Translations under genes and position numbers: made by a program | From: Phycisphaerae bacterium | GTDB taxonomy: Bacteria; Planctomycetota; Phycisphaerae; Phycisphaerales; UBA1924 | Direction of reading: 5' to 3' | Length of the DNA: 64,000 bases | Assembly (NCBI GenBank): GCA_030432255.1 | Contig: JAUIHS010000001.1 | Location: 389,628-453,627 of the forward strand | The notes under the pieces: generated by a model | Databases searched by the model: none | Seen by the model: the letters and a program-made list of their open reading frames with translations, nothing else | What the model was told of the DNA's origin: nothing | Shown here: positions 34,170-43,338 of the stretch, piece after piece | How positions within the stretch are numbered: the first letter of the stretch is position 1 | Layout of the letters: the number at the start of each line of letters is the position of its first letter

Positions 34170-37040
34170 ATGGGTGGTATCACAACTGGAGTCGGCCTGT
34201 TCAGCGGTATCAATTCCGCCGACCTGATCAGCCAGCTTCTGGCGATAGAGGCGCGCCCCAAACTGCTCGTCCAGTCCCGGATCAATGAGCTGCAGCGGGA
34301 ACAGGCCGCGTACCTCGACATCAACTCTTCGCTCCTGGCCCTGTCGAATGCGGCGACCGCCTTCGACTCGCTCGACATTTTCCGGTCTGCTTCGGCGACG
34401 AGTACCGACCCTGACGTGCTGTCTGCCAGTGCGGGCACGACCGCCTCTCCGGGGTCATACAACCTGTATGTGCACAGGCTCGTCTCGACTCAGCAGTTCC
34501 TTTCCCGTGGCTTCGCCAATTCCGACACCACACCCATCGGCGCCCAGGCCTTCACCTTCGAGACCGGCGGCGGTCGTCTCGACTCCGAGACGAAGCTTGC
34601 CGAGTTGAACGGCGGTGCAGGGGTTTCCCGGGGTGAGTTCGAGATTACGGACCGATCCGGTGCGACGGCCATGATCGACATCTCGACGGCGACGACGGTC
34701 AACGATGTGCTGTCCGCCATCAACAGTGCCTCCGGCATCGACGTCACGGCGTCGGTCGAGGACGGTGCCATCAAGATCGAAGACAGCTCCGGCGGCGGCG
34801 GCATGCTCGAAGTGACGGATGTCTTCGGCTCCAACGTGGCCAAGGATCTGGGAATCGAGAAGCAGATTCTCTTCGGCGGCGGTGCCCTGCTGGGTGACCA
34901 GTTGCTGTACATCTCCGAGAATACCGCGCTGTCGTCTCTGAATGACGGGAATGGCATCAACATCCGCGACGGTGCCGACGACCTCTCGATCACGGATCTC
35001 AACGGCACCACGATCGGCATCGATCTCGGTCTGCTCACCCATGTTGAGACCGTGGATGACGAGGATGTGACCGTCGTTGATCAGAACAAGGCGGTGACAG
35101 TCGGAGACCTGCTCGACATCGTCAACACCGCGCTGACCGATGGTGGCTCCACCGCACAGTTGCGCATCAACGATGACGGGAACGGCTTTGTCGTCGAGGA
35201 CACCAGCGGCGGCGGCGGCCAGATCGTCATCACCAATGGTGCCAACGGTCGGACCACGGCCGATGACCTGGGGATCGCCACTGCCGGCGGCGGAACCGGT
35301 GTCGGGACGATCAACGGCAGCCGCGTGCTATCCGAGATCAACTCCTCGCTGACGCGCAATCTGCTCGGCGGCAAGGGCCTCACCGAAACGAAGTTCAACA
35401 TCACCGACCGAAACGGCACCCTCGCCGCCATCGAGTTGGATGCTGATGTGCTCGACAGTTCCGTGACGGACCTGATCCAGAACCTGAATGACAAGATCTC
35501 CGCCGCCGCGCCGACTTCCGGTGTGACGGCTCGACTGAACGCGGCGGGGAATGGCATCGAGTTCGTGGACTCGACCGGCGGCTCGGGCAACCTGATCATC
35601 ACCGGCGGCGCCGCCGACGAACTGGGGCTGGCGACGGATCCCGGTGGGGTGGCGAGCAGTTCAGTCAGTGCCAACCTGCAGACCAAGTGGCTGAGCAGTT
35701 CGACACTGCTGAGTTCCCTCAACGCCGGGACCGGCATCGGAACCGGAACCATCCGGATCACGACCGCCGATGGCAACTCGGATACGGTCAGCATCAGCAG
35801 CGATCTCAAGACCGTCGATGAATTGATCACCTTCCTCAACAGCAGGCCGGGTGACTACACCGCGAAGATCAACGGCAACGGCGACGGCATCGAGATCGTT
35901 GACGATACGGGCGGCTCCGGCAGCCTTCGGATCGAAGACGTCTCCGGTGGCGTGGCACAGAACCTGAACATCGCCGGCGAGGCCGAGGATGTCGGCGGAT
36001 CGATCTCCATCAACGGCACATTTGAACGGACCGTCTCATTCGACTCGACCGCCACGCTCGAGGATGTGCGCGACGCCATCAACGATGCCGGCATCGGTGT
36101 GTCGGCGACCATCGTCAATGACGGCGGCGGCGTCTCTCCCTATCGACTGAGCCTGACTTCCGAACACAGCGGCGCCGTCGGGCGCGTGGTCATTGATACC
36201 GGCAGCTTCAATCTCGGCCTTCAGAACCTGTCCGAGGGTCGGGATGCCGTCGTATTCTTCGGCTCCGACGATCCGGCGTCCGGCATCGCACTCAGCAGTT
36301 CAACCAACACACTCGATGGCGTCATACAGGGCGTCAGCATCGACCTGACCGGGACCAGCGATGAGACCGTTGAACTCAACGTGACCCGGGACACCGGTGC
36401 GATCGAGGAAGCCATCAGCAAGTTCGTCGATGCATTCAACGGCGTGCTCAACAAGATCGAACAGTACGACAAGTACGATGCGGAGAACGAGATTCGCGGC
36501 GTGCTGCTCGGCGACTCCACCGTGAACAATATCAAGCGGGCCCTGTACCGCGTGGTCCAGGGTGAAGCTGACGGCGTGGACGGTCAGTTCCAGCGGCTCT
36601 TCCAGGTGGGCGTGAAGATCGGCGACGGCGCGAAGCTCGAGTTCGACACATCACGGTTCCGTGATGCTCTGGAGACCGACTTCGCGAATGTCGAGGCCCT
36701 TTTCTCCGCGAAGAACCTGGAGTCCACGGGTGGGCAGGAAGAGATCTTCCCAGGCGTGTTCGTCAATGTCGATGAAGACACCTACAGCGCACTCGGCGTT
36801 CCCGCGCAGCTCGACCTGCTGGTGAAGTCCTTCACCAACAGCATCGACGGCACACTCACGATCCGGAGCCAGACGATCGACTCGCAGATCGGGCTCTCCG
36901 AGGACCGGATCGATCAGTTGGATATCAAGCTCGCCGCGAAACAGGCGAAACTCGAACTGGAATTTCTCCAGATGGAACAGGCAATCGCATCACTGCAGAC
37001 CCAGAGCCAGGCTCTCACTGGCTTGAGCAGTGCATTCTGA
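34170..37040 (+). CDS. fliD: Flagellar hook-associated protein 2 (filament cap FliD), long form
   Basis: The 956-residue protein starts MGGITTGVGLFSGINSADLI, a typical FliD N-terminus with a coiled segment (LAIEARPKLLVQSRINELQ), and ends with a coiled C-terminal segment (DIKLAAKQAKLELEFLQMEQ). It forms the cap at the growing flagellar filament tip after export through the flagellar type III system. Between the ends are five hook IN motif repeats, near residues 176 (VNDVLSAINSASG), 310 (VGDLLDIVNTAL), 430 (VTDLIQNLNDKIS), 548 (VDELITFLNSRPG) and 628 (LEDVRDAINDAG), each followed by I-x-I-x-D-x-S/T-G-G-x-G. This makes it about twice the usual length (450-670). Its chaperone gene fliS is next. 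Confidence 0.92.
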   Translation: MGGITTGVGLFSGINSADLISQLLAIEARPKLLVQSRINELQREQAAYLDINSSLLALSNAATAFDSLDIFRSASATSTDPDVLSASAGTTASPGSYNLYVHRLVSTQQFLSRGFANSDTTPIGAQAFTFETGGGRLDSETKLAELNGGAGVSRGEFEITDRSGATAMIDISTATTVNDVLSAINSASGIDVTASVEDGAIKIEDSSGGGGMLEVTDVFGSNVAKDLGIEKQILFGGGALLGDQLLYISENTALSSLNDGNGINIRDGADDLSITDLNGTTIGIDLGLLTHVETVDDEDVTVVDQNKAVTVGDLLDIVNTALTDGGSTAQLRINDDGNGFVVEDTSGGGGQIVITNGANGRTTADDLGIATAGGGTGVGTINGSRVLSEINSSLTRNLLGGKGLTETKFNITDRNGTLAAIELDADVLDSSVTDLIQNLNDKISAAAPTSGVTARLNAAGNGIEFVDSTGGSGNLIITGGAADELGLATDPGGVASSSVSANLQTKWLSSSTLLSSLNAGTGIGTGTIRITTADGNSDTVSISSDLKTVDELITFLNSRPGDYTAKINGNGDGIEIVDDTGGSGSLRIEDVSGGVAQNLNIAGEAEDVGGSISINGTFERTVSFDSTATLEDVRDAINDAGIGVSATIVNDGGGVSPYRLSLTSEHSGAVGRVVIDTGSFNLGLQNLSEGRDAVVFFGSDDPASGIALSSSTNTLDGVIQGVSIDLTGTSDETVELNVTRDTGAIEEAISKFVDAFNGVLNKIEQYDKYDAENEIRGVLLGDSTVNNIKRALYRVVQGEADGVDGQFQRLFQVGVKIGDGAKLEFDTSRFRDALETDFANVEALFSAKNLESTGGQEEIFPGVFVNVDEDTYSALGVPAQLDLLVKSFTNSIDGTLTIRSQTIDSQIGLSEDRIDQLDIKLAAKQAKLELEFLQMEQAIASLQTQSQALTGLSSAF

Positions 37041-37101
37041 TGTCGAAATAAGTGGATCGGGACTGGAGTTTCGGCTCAAACGGAACGATCTCTGAGGGCG
37101 T

Positions 37102-37560
37102 ATGGCTTTCGACATCAACAATCCGTATTTCCGTACCAAGGTGCTGACGGCCAGTCCGGAGCAGCTTCGCCTGTACCTTCTCGATGGCGCGATCCACTTC
37201 ATGCGCGATGGTCGGGACGGCATGGTCGAGCGAGACTTCGAATCGGTCTTCGAGAACTTCCGTCAGGCCAAGGCAATCATCCTCGAATTGATGAACTCAC
37301 TCCGACCGGAGATCGATCCGGAGTTGTGCCAGCGCCTCTCCTCGATCTACACCTTCGTGTATACGGAACTGACGCAGGGCAGCTTCGAGAAGGACCTTGA
37401 GCGGATCGACAACGCCATCGAACTCATGGAGTACGATCGCGAGACGTGGGTCCTGCTGCTGGAGCAGGTCAAGGAAGAGAACGGGGATCGACAGGCACCG
37501 CCATCGGCTGCTCAGAACCAGGCCCCGGCCGCGGGTTCGCGTCTCTCAGTCGAAGGCTGA
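37102..37560 (+). CDS. fliS: Flagellar secretion chaperone FliS
   Basis: The 152-residue helical protein has FliS features: N-terminal N-P-Y-F-R-T-K-V-L-T-A-S-P-E-Q-L-R-L-Y-L-L-D-G-A start and YTFVYTELTQGSFEKDLER. It binds flagellin C-termini before export and keeps the pool soluble. The helical core ends near residue 125 and a Gln/Ala/Pro tail (QAPPSAAQNQAPA) follows. It is 61 bp downstream of fliD, the usual fliD-fliS order. No flagellin gene is in the window. Confidence 0.88.
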   Translation: MAFDINNPYFRTKVLTASPEQLRLYLLDGAIHFMRDGRDGMVERDFESVFENFRQAKAIILELMNSLRPEIDPELCQRLSSIYTFVYTELTQGSFEKDLERIDNAIELMEYDRETWVLLLEQVKEENGDRQAPPSAAQNQAPAAGSRLSVEG

Positions 37561-37566
37561 GTCTCT

Positions 37567-38655
37567 CTACGCCTCAGACATCTGCATGGCAAGATTGTCG
37601 AAGACCAGCGTCATCTGGACGTTGGTCGCGATGTGGCGCTCTGCTTCCGTCAGCAATTCGATCTGTCTGAGGATGCGCTGGACGCCAAGCTCATCGCCAT
37701 CGGCTGCCCCGCGCAGGCATCGACGCAGGTGTGATCCGAGCAGGGTGAACATGTGACGCGCGGCGGCATGGTTCGCCGCTTCCTTGCTCGCGTTCTTTCG
37801 CTCACTGACCCATGCCGTCGCCCACGCCCCGACAAGATCCGTCATCGTGCTCCCCAGTCTGGCCGGGAAGCGCCCCTTCTCCAGTGCTGCCAGTTCCGGC
37901 CCCAGTGCCTGTGACCACTCGTACAGCCCGGTATCGACCGCAAGCGCCAGGCGCCCCGGTGAACCCTGCGCGAACTCGAGCGTCCACGCTTCTTCATGGG
38001 AGGGCAGATCGACCTGCGCCTGATCCAGCCACCGCCTCATGCTCGCTTCGTCGAGCGATCCGAAGACCACACGCTGACAACGGCTGCGAATGGTGGTGAG
38101 CAGGCGGTCCTCGTTGCTCGTGACGAGGATGATGACCGATCCGGGCGACGGCTCCTCGAGGGTCTTGAGCATCGAAGCCTGGGTCCTGGCATCGGACTTC
38201 GAGCGATCGAGGAGTTCTGCCTCGTCGATGATGAAGACCTTCTGCGCGAGTGAGTCCGCATGGATCGTCGGCGCCAGTGCGATGGGCTGCAGGAGATGCT
38301 TGTCGATCACGTCCTTGGCAATCGTGATCTGCTTGCCGGTCCGGACCCGCGCCTCGTCGGCAAACTCCGCGAGCTCCTTCGTGATGATGTGCAGGTCCGG
38401 GTGATTGCCGTGCGCTAGCAGGTGCTGCGTCTCGCTCTCCGGATCCGGCTCAATCTCACCCATCAGATTCGGCCCCGTGGTCGGGTCCAGCAGCATCGCC
38501 GCGAAGGCCTCGGCAGTCGTCCTCTTGCCGACCCCCTGAGGTCCGGAGAAGATCCACGCATGGTGCACTCTTCCGGACTGAAGCACCGCGCGCAGAGTCG
38601 CGACGGCCCGGTCCTGGCCGATGACCTGAGAGATCGAATGGAGTGGCGCGTGCAT
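37567..38655 (-). CDS. holB: DNA polymerase III delta' subunit, without zinc-binding cysteines
   Basis: The 362-residue protein has the AAA+ features of clamp-loader delta': Walker A GPQGVGKRTTAEAFA near residue 36, Walker B-like KVFIIDEAELLDRS, and sensor-1 region SNEDRLLTTIRSRCQRVVFG with the SRC motif. It helps load the sliding clamp with tau/gamma and delta. The Walker A region is intact, unlike E. coli delta'. The zinc module Cys (C-x-x-C) that normally follows Walker A is not seen, replaced by LMGEIEPDPESETQ. A related RuvB- or DnaX-like AAA+ protein is the alternative, but HAWIFSGPQGVGK and HGNHPDLH favour HolB. Confidence 0.83.
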   Translation of the reverse strand: MHAPLHSISQVIGQDRAVATLRAVLQSGRVHHAWIFSGPQGVGKRTTAEAFAAMLLDPTTGPNLMGEIEPDPESETQHLLAHGNHPDLHIITKELAEFADEARVRTGKQITIAKDVIDKHLLQPIALAPTIHADSLAQKVFIIDEAELLDRSKSDARTQASMLKTLEEPSPGSVIILVTSNEDRLLTTIRSRCQRVVFGSLDEASMRRWLDQAQVDLPSHEEAWTLEFAQGSPGRLALAVDTGLYEWSQALGPELAALEKGRFPARLGSTMTDLVGAWATAWVSERKNASKEAANHAAARHMFTLLGSHLRRCLRGAADGDELGVQRILRQIELLTEAERHIATNVQMTLVFDNLAMQMSEA

Positions 38656-38663
38656 GGTGAGCC

Positions 38664-39107
38664 TCAGGAGCCGGCGGGTGACTGGACGGCCCGCTTGATG
38701 AAGTCGGTGAGGTAACGCGTGGTGAAGAGTTCGGTTGCCGCGGCGGTCTCCGCGTGGCTCACGCCCCAGCACGATGCGACCGGATCCACGAATTCCAGGT
38801 CCATCTGCACTGTCATGACATCATCGACCGTGAAGGCTGCGGGAAGTCGATCGGCAAGGAACGCGGCGAGCGCATTGACGTCGGGGCTTCCGATGGAGAT
38901 GGTCGGCCGCGCGCGGAGCGGCTCATTGTTGAGGTACCAGACGTCAGTACACACGGCGATCTGTACGTTCGCTTCGTTGATGAGCGGTTGCGCGCACATG
39001 GCATCGTGCAATGCATGCGCGGCGGCCCGATCATTGAGCTCGGCGCGGAGGTGTGCGCCGACCACGATGACGATCATGTTCTCGATGCGTGGTTCGATGT
39101 CGTTCAT
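38664..39107 (-). CDS. Hypothetical protein upstream of holB
   Basis: The 147-residue protein is translated from 39107 (MNDIEPRIENMIVIVVGAHL); a GTG at 39137 is an in-frame alternative. It ends 8 bp before holB, so the two are probably one transcript. It has no signal peptide or membrane helix. Visible segments include HALHDAMCAQPLINEANVQI and VSHAETAAATELFTTRYLTD. No family was recognised. Confidence 0.6.
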   Translation of the reverse strand: MNDIEPRIENMIVIVVGAHLRAELNDRAAAHALHDAMCAQPLINEANVQIAVCTDVWYLNNEPLRARPTISIGSPDVNALAAFLADRLPAAFTVDDVMTVQMDLEFVDPVASCWGVSHAETAAATELFTTRYLTDFIKRAVQSPAGS

Positions 39108-39205
39108 GGCGTCACTCAGTCGTATCCTAGTCTCCACACGCCTGGCTTGATGATGATCCGCCCCGACTCAGAGTCAGGCGCGCATGCGCATCACGTTAAT
39201 AACAA

Positions 39206-39235
39206 CAGCCCCCGCCGACGAGTCGGTAGGGGCTG
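39206..39235 (-). terminator. Terminator of the dockerin gene at 39282-39932
   Basis: CAGCCCC at 39206-39212 pairs with GGGGCTG at the other end (39229-39235), with inner CCGAC/GTCGG pairs. On the minus strand it is followed by TTGTTATT. It sits 47 bp past the stop of the minus-strand dockerin gene. Confidence 0.65.
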
Positions 39236-39281
39236 TGGGGTTGGGGGGGGCATGTTTAGAGGGCCGCAGTATAGGGAGGGA

Positions 39282-39932
39282 TCATGAGCATGTCGAGGCC
39301 CATGAATCCAAAAGGATCTCCAAATCCATGAAATTAACCACGGCGTCGCCGTTGACATCACCGCTGCTGCCTGGGCCCACCTGCAGCGCCCAGTGATCAA
39401 GCAGTTCGTTCAGATCAGCGAAGTCAACCGAAGAGTTGCCGTCGACATCGGCAACGAGTGCGCAGATGTATGAAGCGCCGGTACCCAGATTGATCCAGCC
39501 GATGTTCTCACCCCACGCAAAGCCTGTGAGGTGTCCGCTCTCTTCGTCATAGTTTGCGCCATCGGTACCGATGACCGGCGCAGTGTCGAAGTTGACCCAG
39601 CCCACGTTCTCCGCCCACGCGTAACCAGACAGATTGCCGCTCACCGGATCGATGTTCACACCGAAAGTCGCCGAGTCGCCGGGATCATTGGTGTACGGGC
39701 CCAGCCCGTTCCCTACGTTGATCCAGCCGATGTTCTCGCCCCAGATCCACCCGGACATGTGATCGGGAAAGATGCGAACACCCAACGCGCCGTCACCGGC
39801 ATCGCGCAGGTTCATGTGGCCCACGTTCTCGCCCCACGCGAACTTCCGGCTGTCCGAGACATTGGAATCCGCCAAGGCCGGCAGGCCGGTCAGCGCCGCC
39901 GCCGCGAGGACGCTCAAAACCGTCGTTCGCAT
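39282..39932 (-). CDS. Secreted protein with WGENxGWxN repeats and dockerin-like domain
   Basis: The 216-residue product has a signal peptide (MRTTVLSVLAAAALTGLPALA) and four related repeats: FAWGENVGHMNL, WIWGENIGWINVG, YAWAENVGWVNFD and FAWGENIGWINLG. Each is joined by a loop of 15-40 residues. It ends with a dockerin-like two-EF-hand module (DVDGNSSVDFADLNELL .. GDVNGDAVVNFMDLEILL). Repeats of the form W-x-E-N-x-G-W-I-N are seen in other planctomycete and bacterial secreted proteins of unknown role. It is probably surface-exposed. A terminator follows the gene. Confidence 0.8.
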   Translation of the reverse strand: MRTTVLSVLAAAALTGLPALADSNVSDSRKFAWGENVGHMNLRDAGDGALGVRIFPDHMSGWIWGENIGWINVGNGLGPYTNDPGDSATFGVNIDPVSGNLSGYAWAENVGWVNFDTAPVIGTDGANYDEESGHLTGFAWGENIGWINLGTGASYICALVADVDGNSSVDFADLNELLDHWALQVGPGSSGDVNGDAVVNFMDLEILLDSWASTCS

Positions 39933-40022
39933 CGTCTGCTCCTCCGTGAAGGTCAACCGGAAAGGACCCAGTCTAGCGGACGGCCTCCGAGCAGGGAAGC
40001 ATTAACTTCAACCGAACACGGG

Positions 40023-40430
40023 TCAGCAGGGCGCCACGGGCCTCAGAGTGAATCGACCGGACACGCACGTCCGGGCGTCATCGGCCTGTCGCTCCGGACT
40101 CACCACCACGGCCTGGCCCCGACACTCCACCCGTCCGTCATCGTGCCGCTTGCGGACCTCCACGGAGACCCGCATGGACTCTCCCGGTCGGACGAACGTC
40201 CCGTACTTGAGCGCCCGAACCTCACCCAGCACGTAACGCGAGTCGCCGGCCGAAGCGGCGACCAGTCGACGTCCCGCCTGCACCATGGCCTCGATCATGA
40301 AGACGCCGGGAAGAACGGGGAAGCCCGGGAAGTGATCCTGCAGATACTCCTCCGCGTTCGTCACCGCCTTCACCGTGACAATCGCGCTGTCGGACTCTTT
40401 CATCACCGCATCGACGAGATCAAAGTGCAT
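40023..40430 (-). CDS. FabZ-like 3-hydroxyacyl-ACP dehydratase (hotdog fold)
   Basis: The 135-residue protein has the FabZ catalytic segment DHFPGFPVLPGVFMIEAMVQ (His of H-F-P-G and Glu in the E-A-M-V-Q helix). It then has LGEVRALKYGTFVRPGESM, which matches I-x-x-x-K-F-x-x-x-V-x-P-G-D. It should remove water from 3-hydroxyacyl-ACP in fatty-acid elongation or a related acyl group. It is single, apart from other fab genes, so a specialised hotdog dehydratase or thioesterase is possible. Confidence 0.78.
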   Translation of the reverse strand: MHFDLVDAVMKESDSAIVTVKAVTNAEEYLQDHFPGFPVLPGVFMIEAMVQAGRRLVAASAGDSRYVLGEVRALKYGTFVRPGESMRVSVEVRKRHDDGRVECRGQAVVVSPERQADDARTCVSGRFTLRPVAPC

Positions 40431-40541
40431 CCGGGCAGTCTAGAGCACGAGTCGGGGAGCGGGAAGGGGCAACGTGGGCCCATCCGCCTCCAGCGAACAC
40501 GCACGTTCCGGTCCCGGTCTCCCGCTCCCTAGAATGTCTCC

Positions 40542-41348
40542 ATGTATTGCCGCTCATGCCGCTACGAACTCACCGGGATCGCGGCGGGTGAGGATCCGCC
40601 TTGCTGCCCGGAATGCGGACGTGCCTTCGATCCGGCAAATCCACGCTCCGTAGCAAGCAGCGCGGAGCGGCCGTTCTTCTCGACGCTCAACCCACGCGTG
40701 GCGGCGCTCGTGATTCTGTCCGGCCTGATCGTCCTCGCGATCACACGTTCCTGGCTGCCCCGACCGGTCACAGATCCGCTGCGGTCCAACGGGTGGCGAT
40801 TGTGGGAATGGTTCAACCAACCCTACGGGGTCGAAGTTGTCGACTCTGCAAGCGGCGGAACGACGCAGCACGAGGTCCATGTGCGCTGGTGGGCGGGTGA
40901 CATCCGCCGAGTGACTGCGGTCTCCGATGCAGCCGATACCCGTGGAGTTCTGATCTGGTCCCTTCGACGGGATACCGATTCCTGGACACTGGACATGCCA
41001 CGGCCGGACCTTGCGGATTGCAGCCGGTTGATCTACTTCTTCAACACCCTGCGGTCGGACGATGAACTCTTCGGCATCCGGATCCTCGACATGGGGGTGC
41101 AGCCCGCCGCGGAGCCCGTACGGGTCGAGGGAGATCAGGCGGAAGTTTTCTCCCTGATGGTCAACACCTTCGGGATCACCCTGGAGCCGATGGAATCGAC
41201 GGGCGGTCAGGTCTGGGCGTGGGATCCGGAGGATCGGCAGCTTGTCCGGATGAGCACCTCGGAGTGGACGGCGTCGGGCGAGACGGTGCCGGGCATCATC
41301 AACTGGTCGGCTCGACGGCAGACGCCGCGACATTCCTGGGCACGTTGA
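40542..41348 (+). CDS. Membrane protein with N-terminal zinc ribbon
   Basis: The 268-residue protein begins with a zinc ribbon (MYCRSCRYELTG .. CCPECGRAF), then one membrane helix (VAALVILSGLIVLAITRSW, about residues 52-72) and an outer domain. It is related to the zinc-ribbon proteins at 12653 and 49871, but here the ribbon is at the N-terminus. Function unknown. Its stop is 44 bp before purM. Confidence 0.72.
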   Translation: MYCRSCRYELTGIAAGEDPPCCPECGRAFDPANPRSVASSAERPFFSTLNPRVAALVILSGLIVLAITRSWLPRPVTDPLRSNGWRLWEWFNQPYGVEVVDSASGGTTQHEVHVRWWAGDIRRVTAVSDAADTRGVLIWSLRRDTDSWTLDMPRPDLADCSRLIYFFNTLRSDDELFGIRILDMGVQPAAEPVRVEGDQAEVFSLMVNTFGITLEPMESTGGQVWAWDPEDRQLVRMSTSEWTASGETVPGIINWSARRQTPRHSWAR

Positions 41349-41392
41349 CATCCAGTTCAACGGTCCATCGATGGCTTGGGTATCCTGTCGAT

Positions 41393-42484
41393 ATGCCCCG
41401 CAAGAAGGACCCGTCGCCACTGACCTACGCATCCTCCGGTGTTTCCATCGAGGAGGGCGATCGATTTGCTCGACGGATTCAGGGCCACATGCGCCGGACA
41501 TTCGGGCAGCGTGTCATCGTCAACGAGGGCGGGTTCGCGGGCCTCTTCAGGCTGGATTACAACGAAGCGCTCTTCAAGCGGAACTACAAGGATCCGGTGC
41601 TGGTGGCATGCACGGATGGCGTGGGTACCAAGATCCGCCTGGCAATCGATATGAACGTCTGGGACACCATCGGTATTGATCTCGTGGCGATGAACGTGAA
41701 TGACCTCGTCGTACAGGGCGCCGAGCCGCTGCTCTTCCTCGACTACATCGCCTGTCACAAGGTCGTCCCGGAGCAACTCGAACAGATCGTCAAGGGAATC
41801 AGCGAGGCCTGCCGCGAGTGTGACACGGCGCTGCTGGGTGGTGAGACGGCCGAGATGTCATCCATGTATGCGCCGGGCGACATTGACCTGGCGGGGTTCG
41901 CCCTGGGCGTGGTTGAACTGAGTCGGGCGACCGATCCGGAGCGGGTTGAACCGGGCGACGTCATCCTGGGGCTGGAGTCCGACGGCGTGCATTCGAACGG
42001 CTACTCACTGGTGCACAAGGTCATCGAGCGCGCCGGTGTCGGACTCGACGAGAACGTCGCAGCGCTGGATCCGGACAGGACCGTCGGCGAATGCTTCCTC
42101 ACCCCGACCCGCCTCTACGCACCTTCCGTTGTCCGCGTGCTGCGGCACTACAAGGTGAAGAAGGTGGTGACCGGCATGGCGCACATCACCGGCGGCGGTC
42201 TGCAGGACAACCTGGCCCGTGCACTGCGGGAAGGGATTGATGCGAAGGTCAGACTGGACGCATGGGAGACGCCGCGGGCCTTCGACTGGATTCAGCAGGA
42301 AGGCAACGTGGACATCGAGGAGATGCGGCACGTCTTCAACATGGGGATCGGCTTCTGCATGATCGTCCGCCCCTCATTTGCATCGTCCATCACCGATCAG
42401 CTCACCCGGGCTGGTGAGCGCGTCCATACCATCGGTGAGGTCGTGAAGAGCAAGGGGGCGGGTGGAAGCGTGCTGAATGGCTGA
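41393..42484 (+). CDS. purM: Phosphoribosylformylglycinamidine cyclo-ligase
   Basis: The 363-residue enzyme closes the imidazole ring of the purine precursor using ATP. Motifs are VLVACTDGVGTKIRLA, LLGGETAEMSSMYAPGD, DVILGLESDGVHSNGYSLVH and GMAHITGGGLQDNLARAL. The ATG at 41393 starts MPRKKDPSPLTYASSGVSIE, close to the usual Y-x-x-A-G-V-D-I-x-x-G-x-x-x start. Length is the usual 340-365. The gene is monocistronic or follows the zinc-ribbon gene. Confidence 0.95.
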   Translation: MPRKKDPSPLTYASSGVSIEEGDRFARRIQGHMRRTFGQRVIVNEGGFAGLFRLDYNEALFKRNYKDPVLVACTDGVGTKIRLAIDMNVWDTIGIDLVAMNVNDLVVQGAEPLLFLDYIACHKVVPEQLEQIVKGISEACRECDTALLGGETAEMSSMYAPGDIDLAGFALGVVELSRATDPERVEPGDVILGLESDGVHSNGYSLVHKVIERAGVGLDENVAALDPDRTVGECFLTPTRLYAPSVVRVLRHYKVKKVVTGMAHITGGGLQDNLARALREGIDAKVRLDAWETPRAFDWIQQEGNVDIEEMRHVFNMGIGFCMIVRPSFASSITDQLTRAGERVHTIGEVVKSKGAGGSVLNG

Positions 42485-42492
42485 CGTCCTGA

Positions 42493-43338
42493 TCACCTCG
42501 GCCATTCGCACCAGGACTGGCCGTACTGGAAGGCGTCCAGCAGCGTGACGTCACCTGCTGCATCGATCTCGAATGCCCAGATGTAGTGGCAGTCGCAGCC
42601 GTCGAAACAGTCCCAGAAACCATCGTCGATATCCCAGCGCCAACTTCCGTTGATCAACTGGGTCGGTGTGTAATAGTTCTGACCGCCGAAGAGACCGTCC
42701 GGTTCCGCGCTGTTGACTTCATCGAGCTGTGCGTACATGGATGCGAGGCGCTCCACGTTGATCTTGCCGGGGAAGTAGACGACGTAGTACGTCACGCCGC
42801 CGAAGGAGAAGAGTTCGGACTCACCCGTGAACTGGAAGTAACCGTTGTAGGCGTCGTACTCCGAACGGTCAGCGCCATCCAGGAGGCCGATGATCAGGCC
42901 GGATGGTGACCACGCAGCCGAGTGCGTCTGATCTGCCAGGGAAGGCTCGGTCTCGCGGATCAGTCCCAGGTCCCGTTCCACGCGGTCGTAGATGCTCTGC
43001 GGCAGCGTCAGCGATCCGATCGATCCCAGCATCTCAAGCCCGATCTGCCACGCTTCGTCATCGGGGTAGATTGTGCCGTAGTCGAAGGTGCAGTCATTCC
43101 AGTTGAACAGGACCAGGTTGAGATCGTCGAAGTCGACGTCGCCGTCATCGTCAACATCCCCGGGATCAGCGCCGATGGAACCCCACCCCTCGAGAACGAG
43201 GTTGAGGTCATCGAAGTTCACGGCGAGATCGCTGTTGGCGTCGCCGGGGCAGAACGGCTCAACCGAGCCCGCTCCCAAAGCATGTGTTCCGAGGAAACCC
43301 GCGACACCAGCCGCCAGCACCACATTCTTCATCGTCAT
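42493..43338 (-). CDS. Secreted protein with N-terminal dockerin-like domain
   Basis: The 281-residue product has a signal peptide (MTMKNVVLAAGVAGFLGTHA) and then, directly, a two-EF-hand dockerin-like module (CPGDANSDLAVNFDDLNLVL .. GDVDDDGDVDFDDLNLVL). The rest is a larger C-terminal domain of unknown fold with late Cys (WDCFDGCDCHYIW). In the other dockerin proteins here the module is at the C-terminus; this is the only N-terminal case. GAGGAGG precedes the ATG at 43338. Convergent with purM by 8 bp. Confidence 0.78.
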   Translation of the reverse strand: MTMKNVVLAAGVAGFLGTHALGAGSVEPFCPGDANSDLAVNFDDLNLVLEGWGSIGADPGDVDDDGDVDFDDLNLVLFNWNDCTFDYGTIYPDDEAWQIGLEMLGSIGSLTLPQSIYDRVERDLGLIRETEPSLADQTHSAAWSPSGLIIGLLDGADRSEYDAYNGYFQFTGESELFSFGGVTYYVVYFPGKINVERLASMYAQLDEVNSAEPDGLFGGQNYYTPTQLINGSWRWDIDDGFWDCFDGCDCHYIWAFEIDAAGDVTLLDAFQYGQSWCEWPR

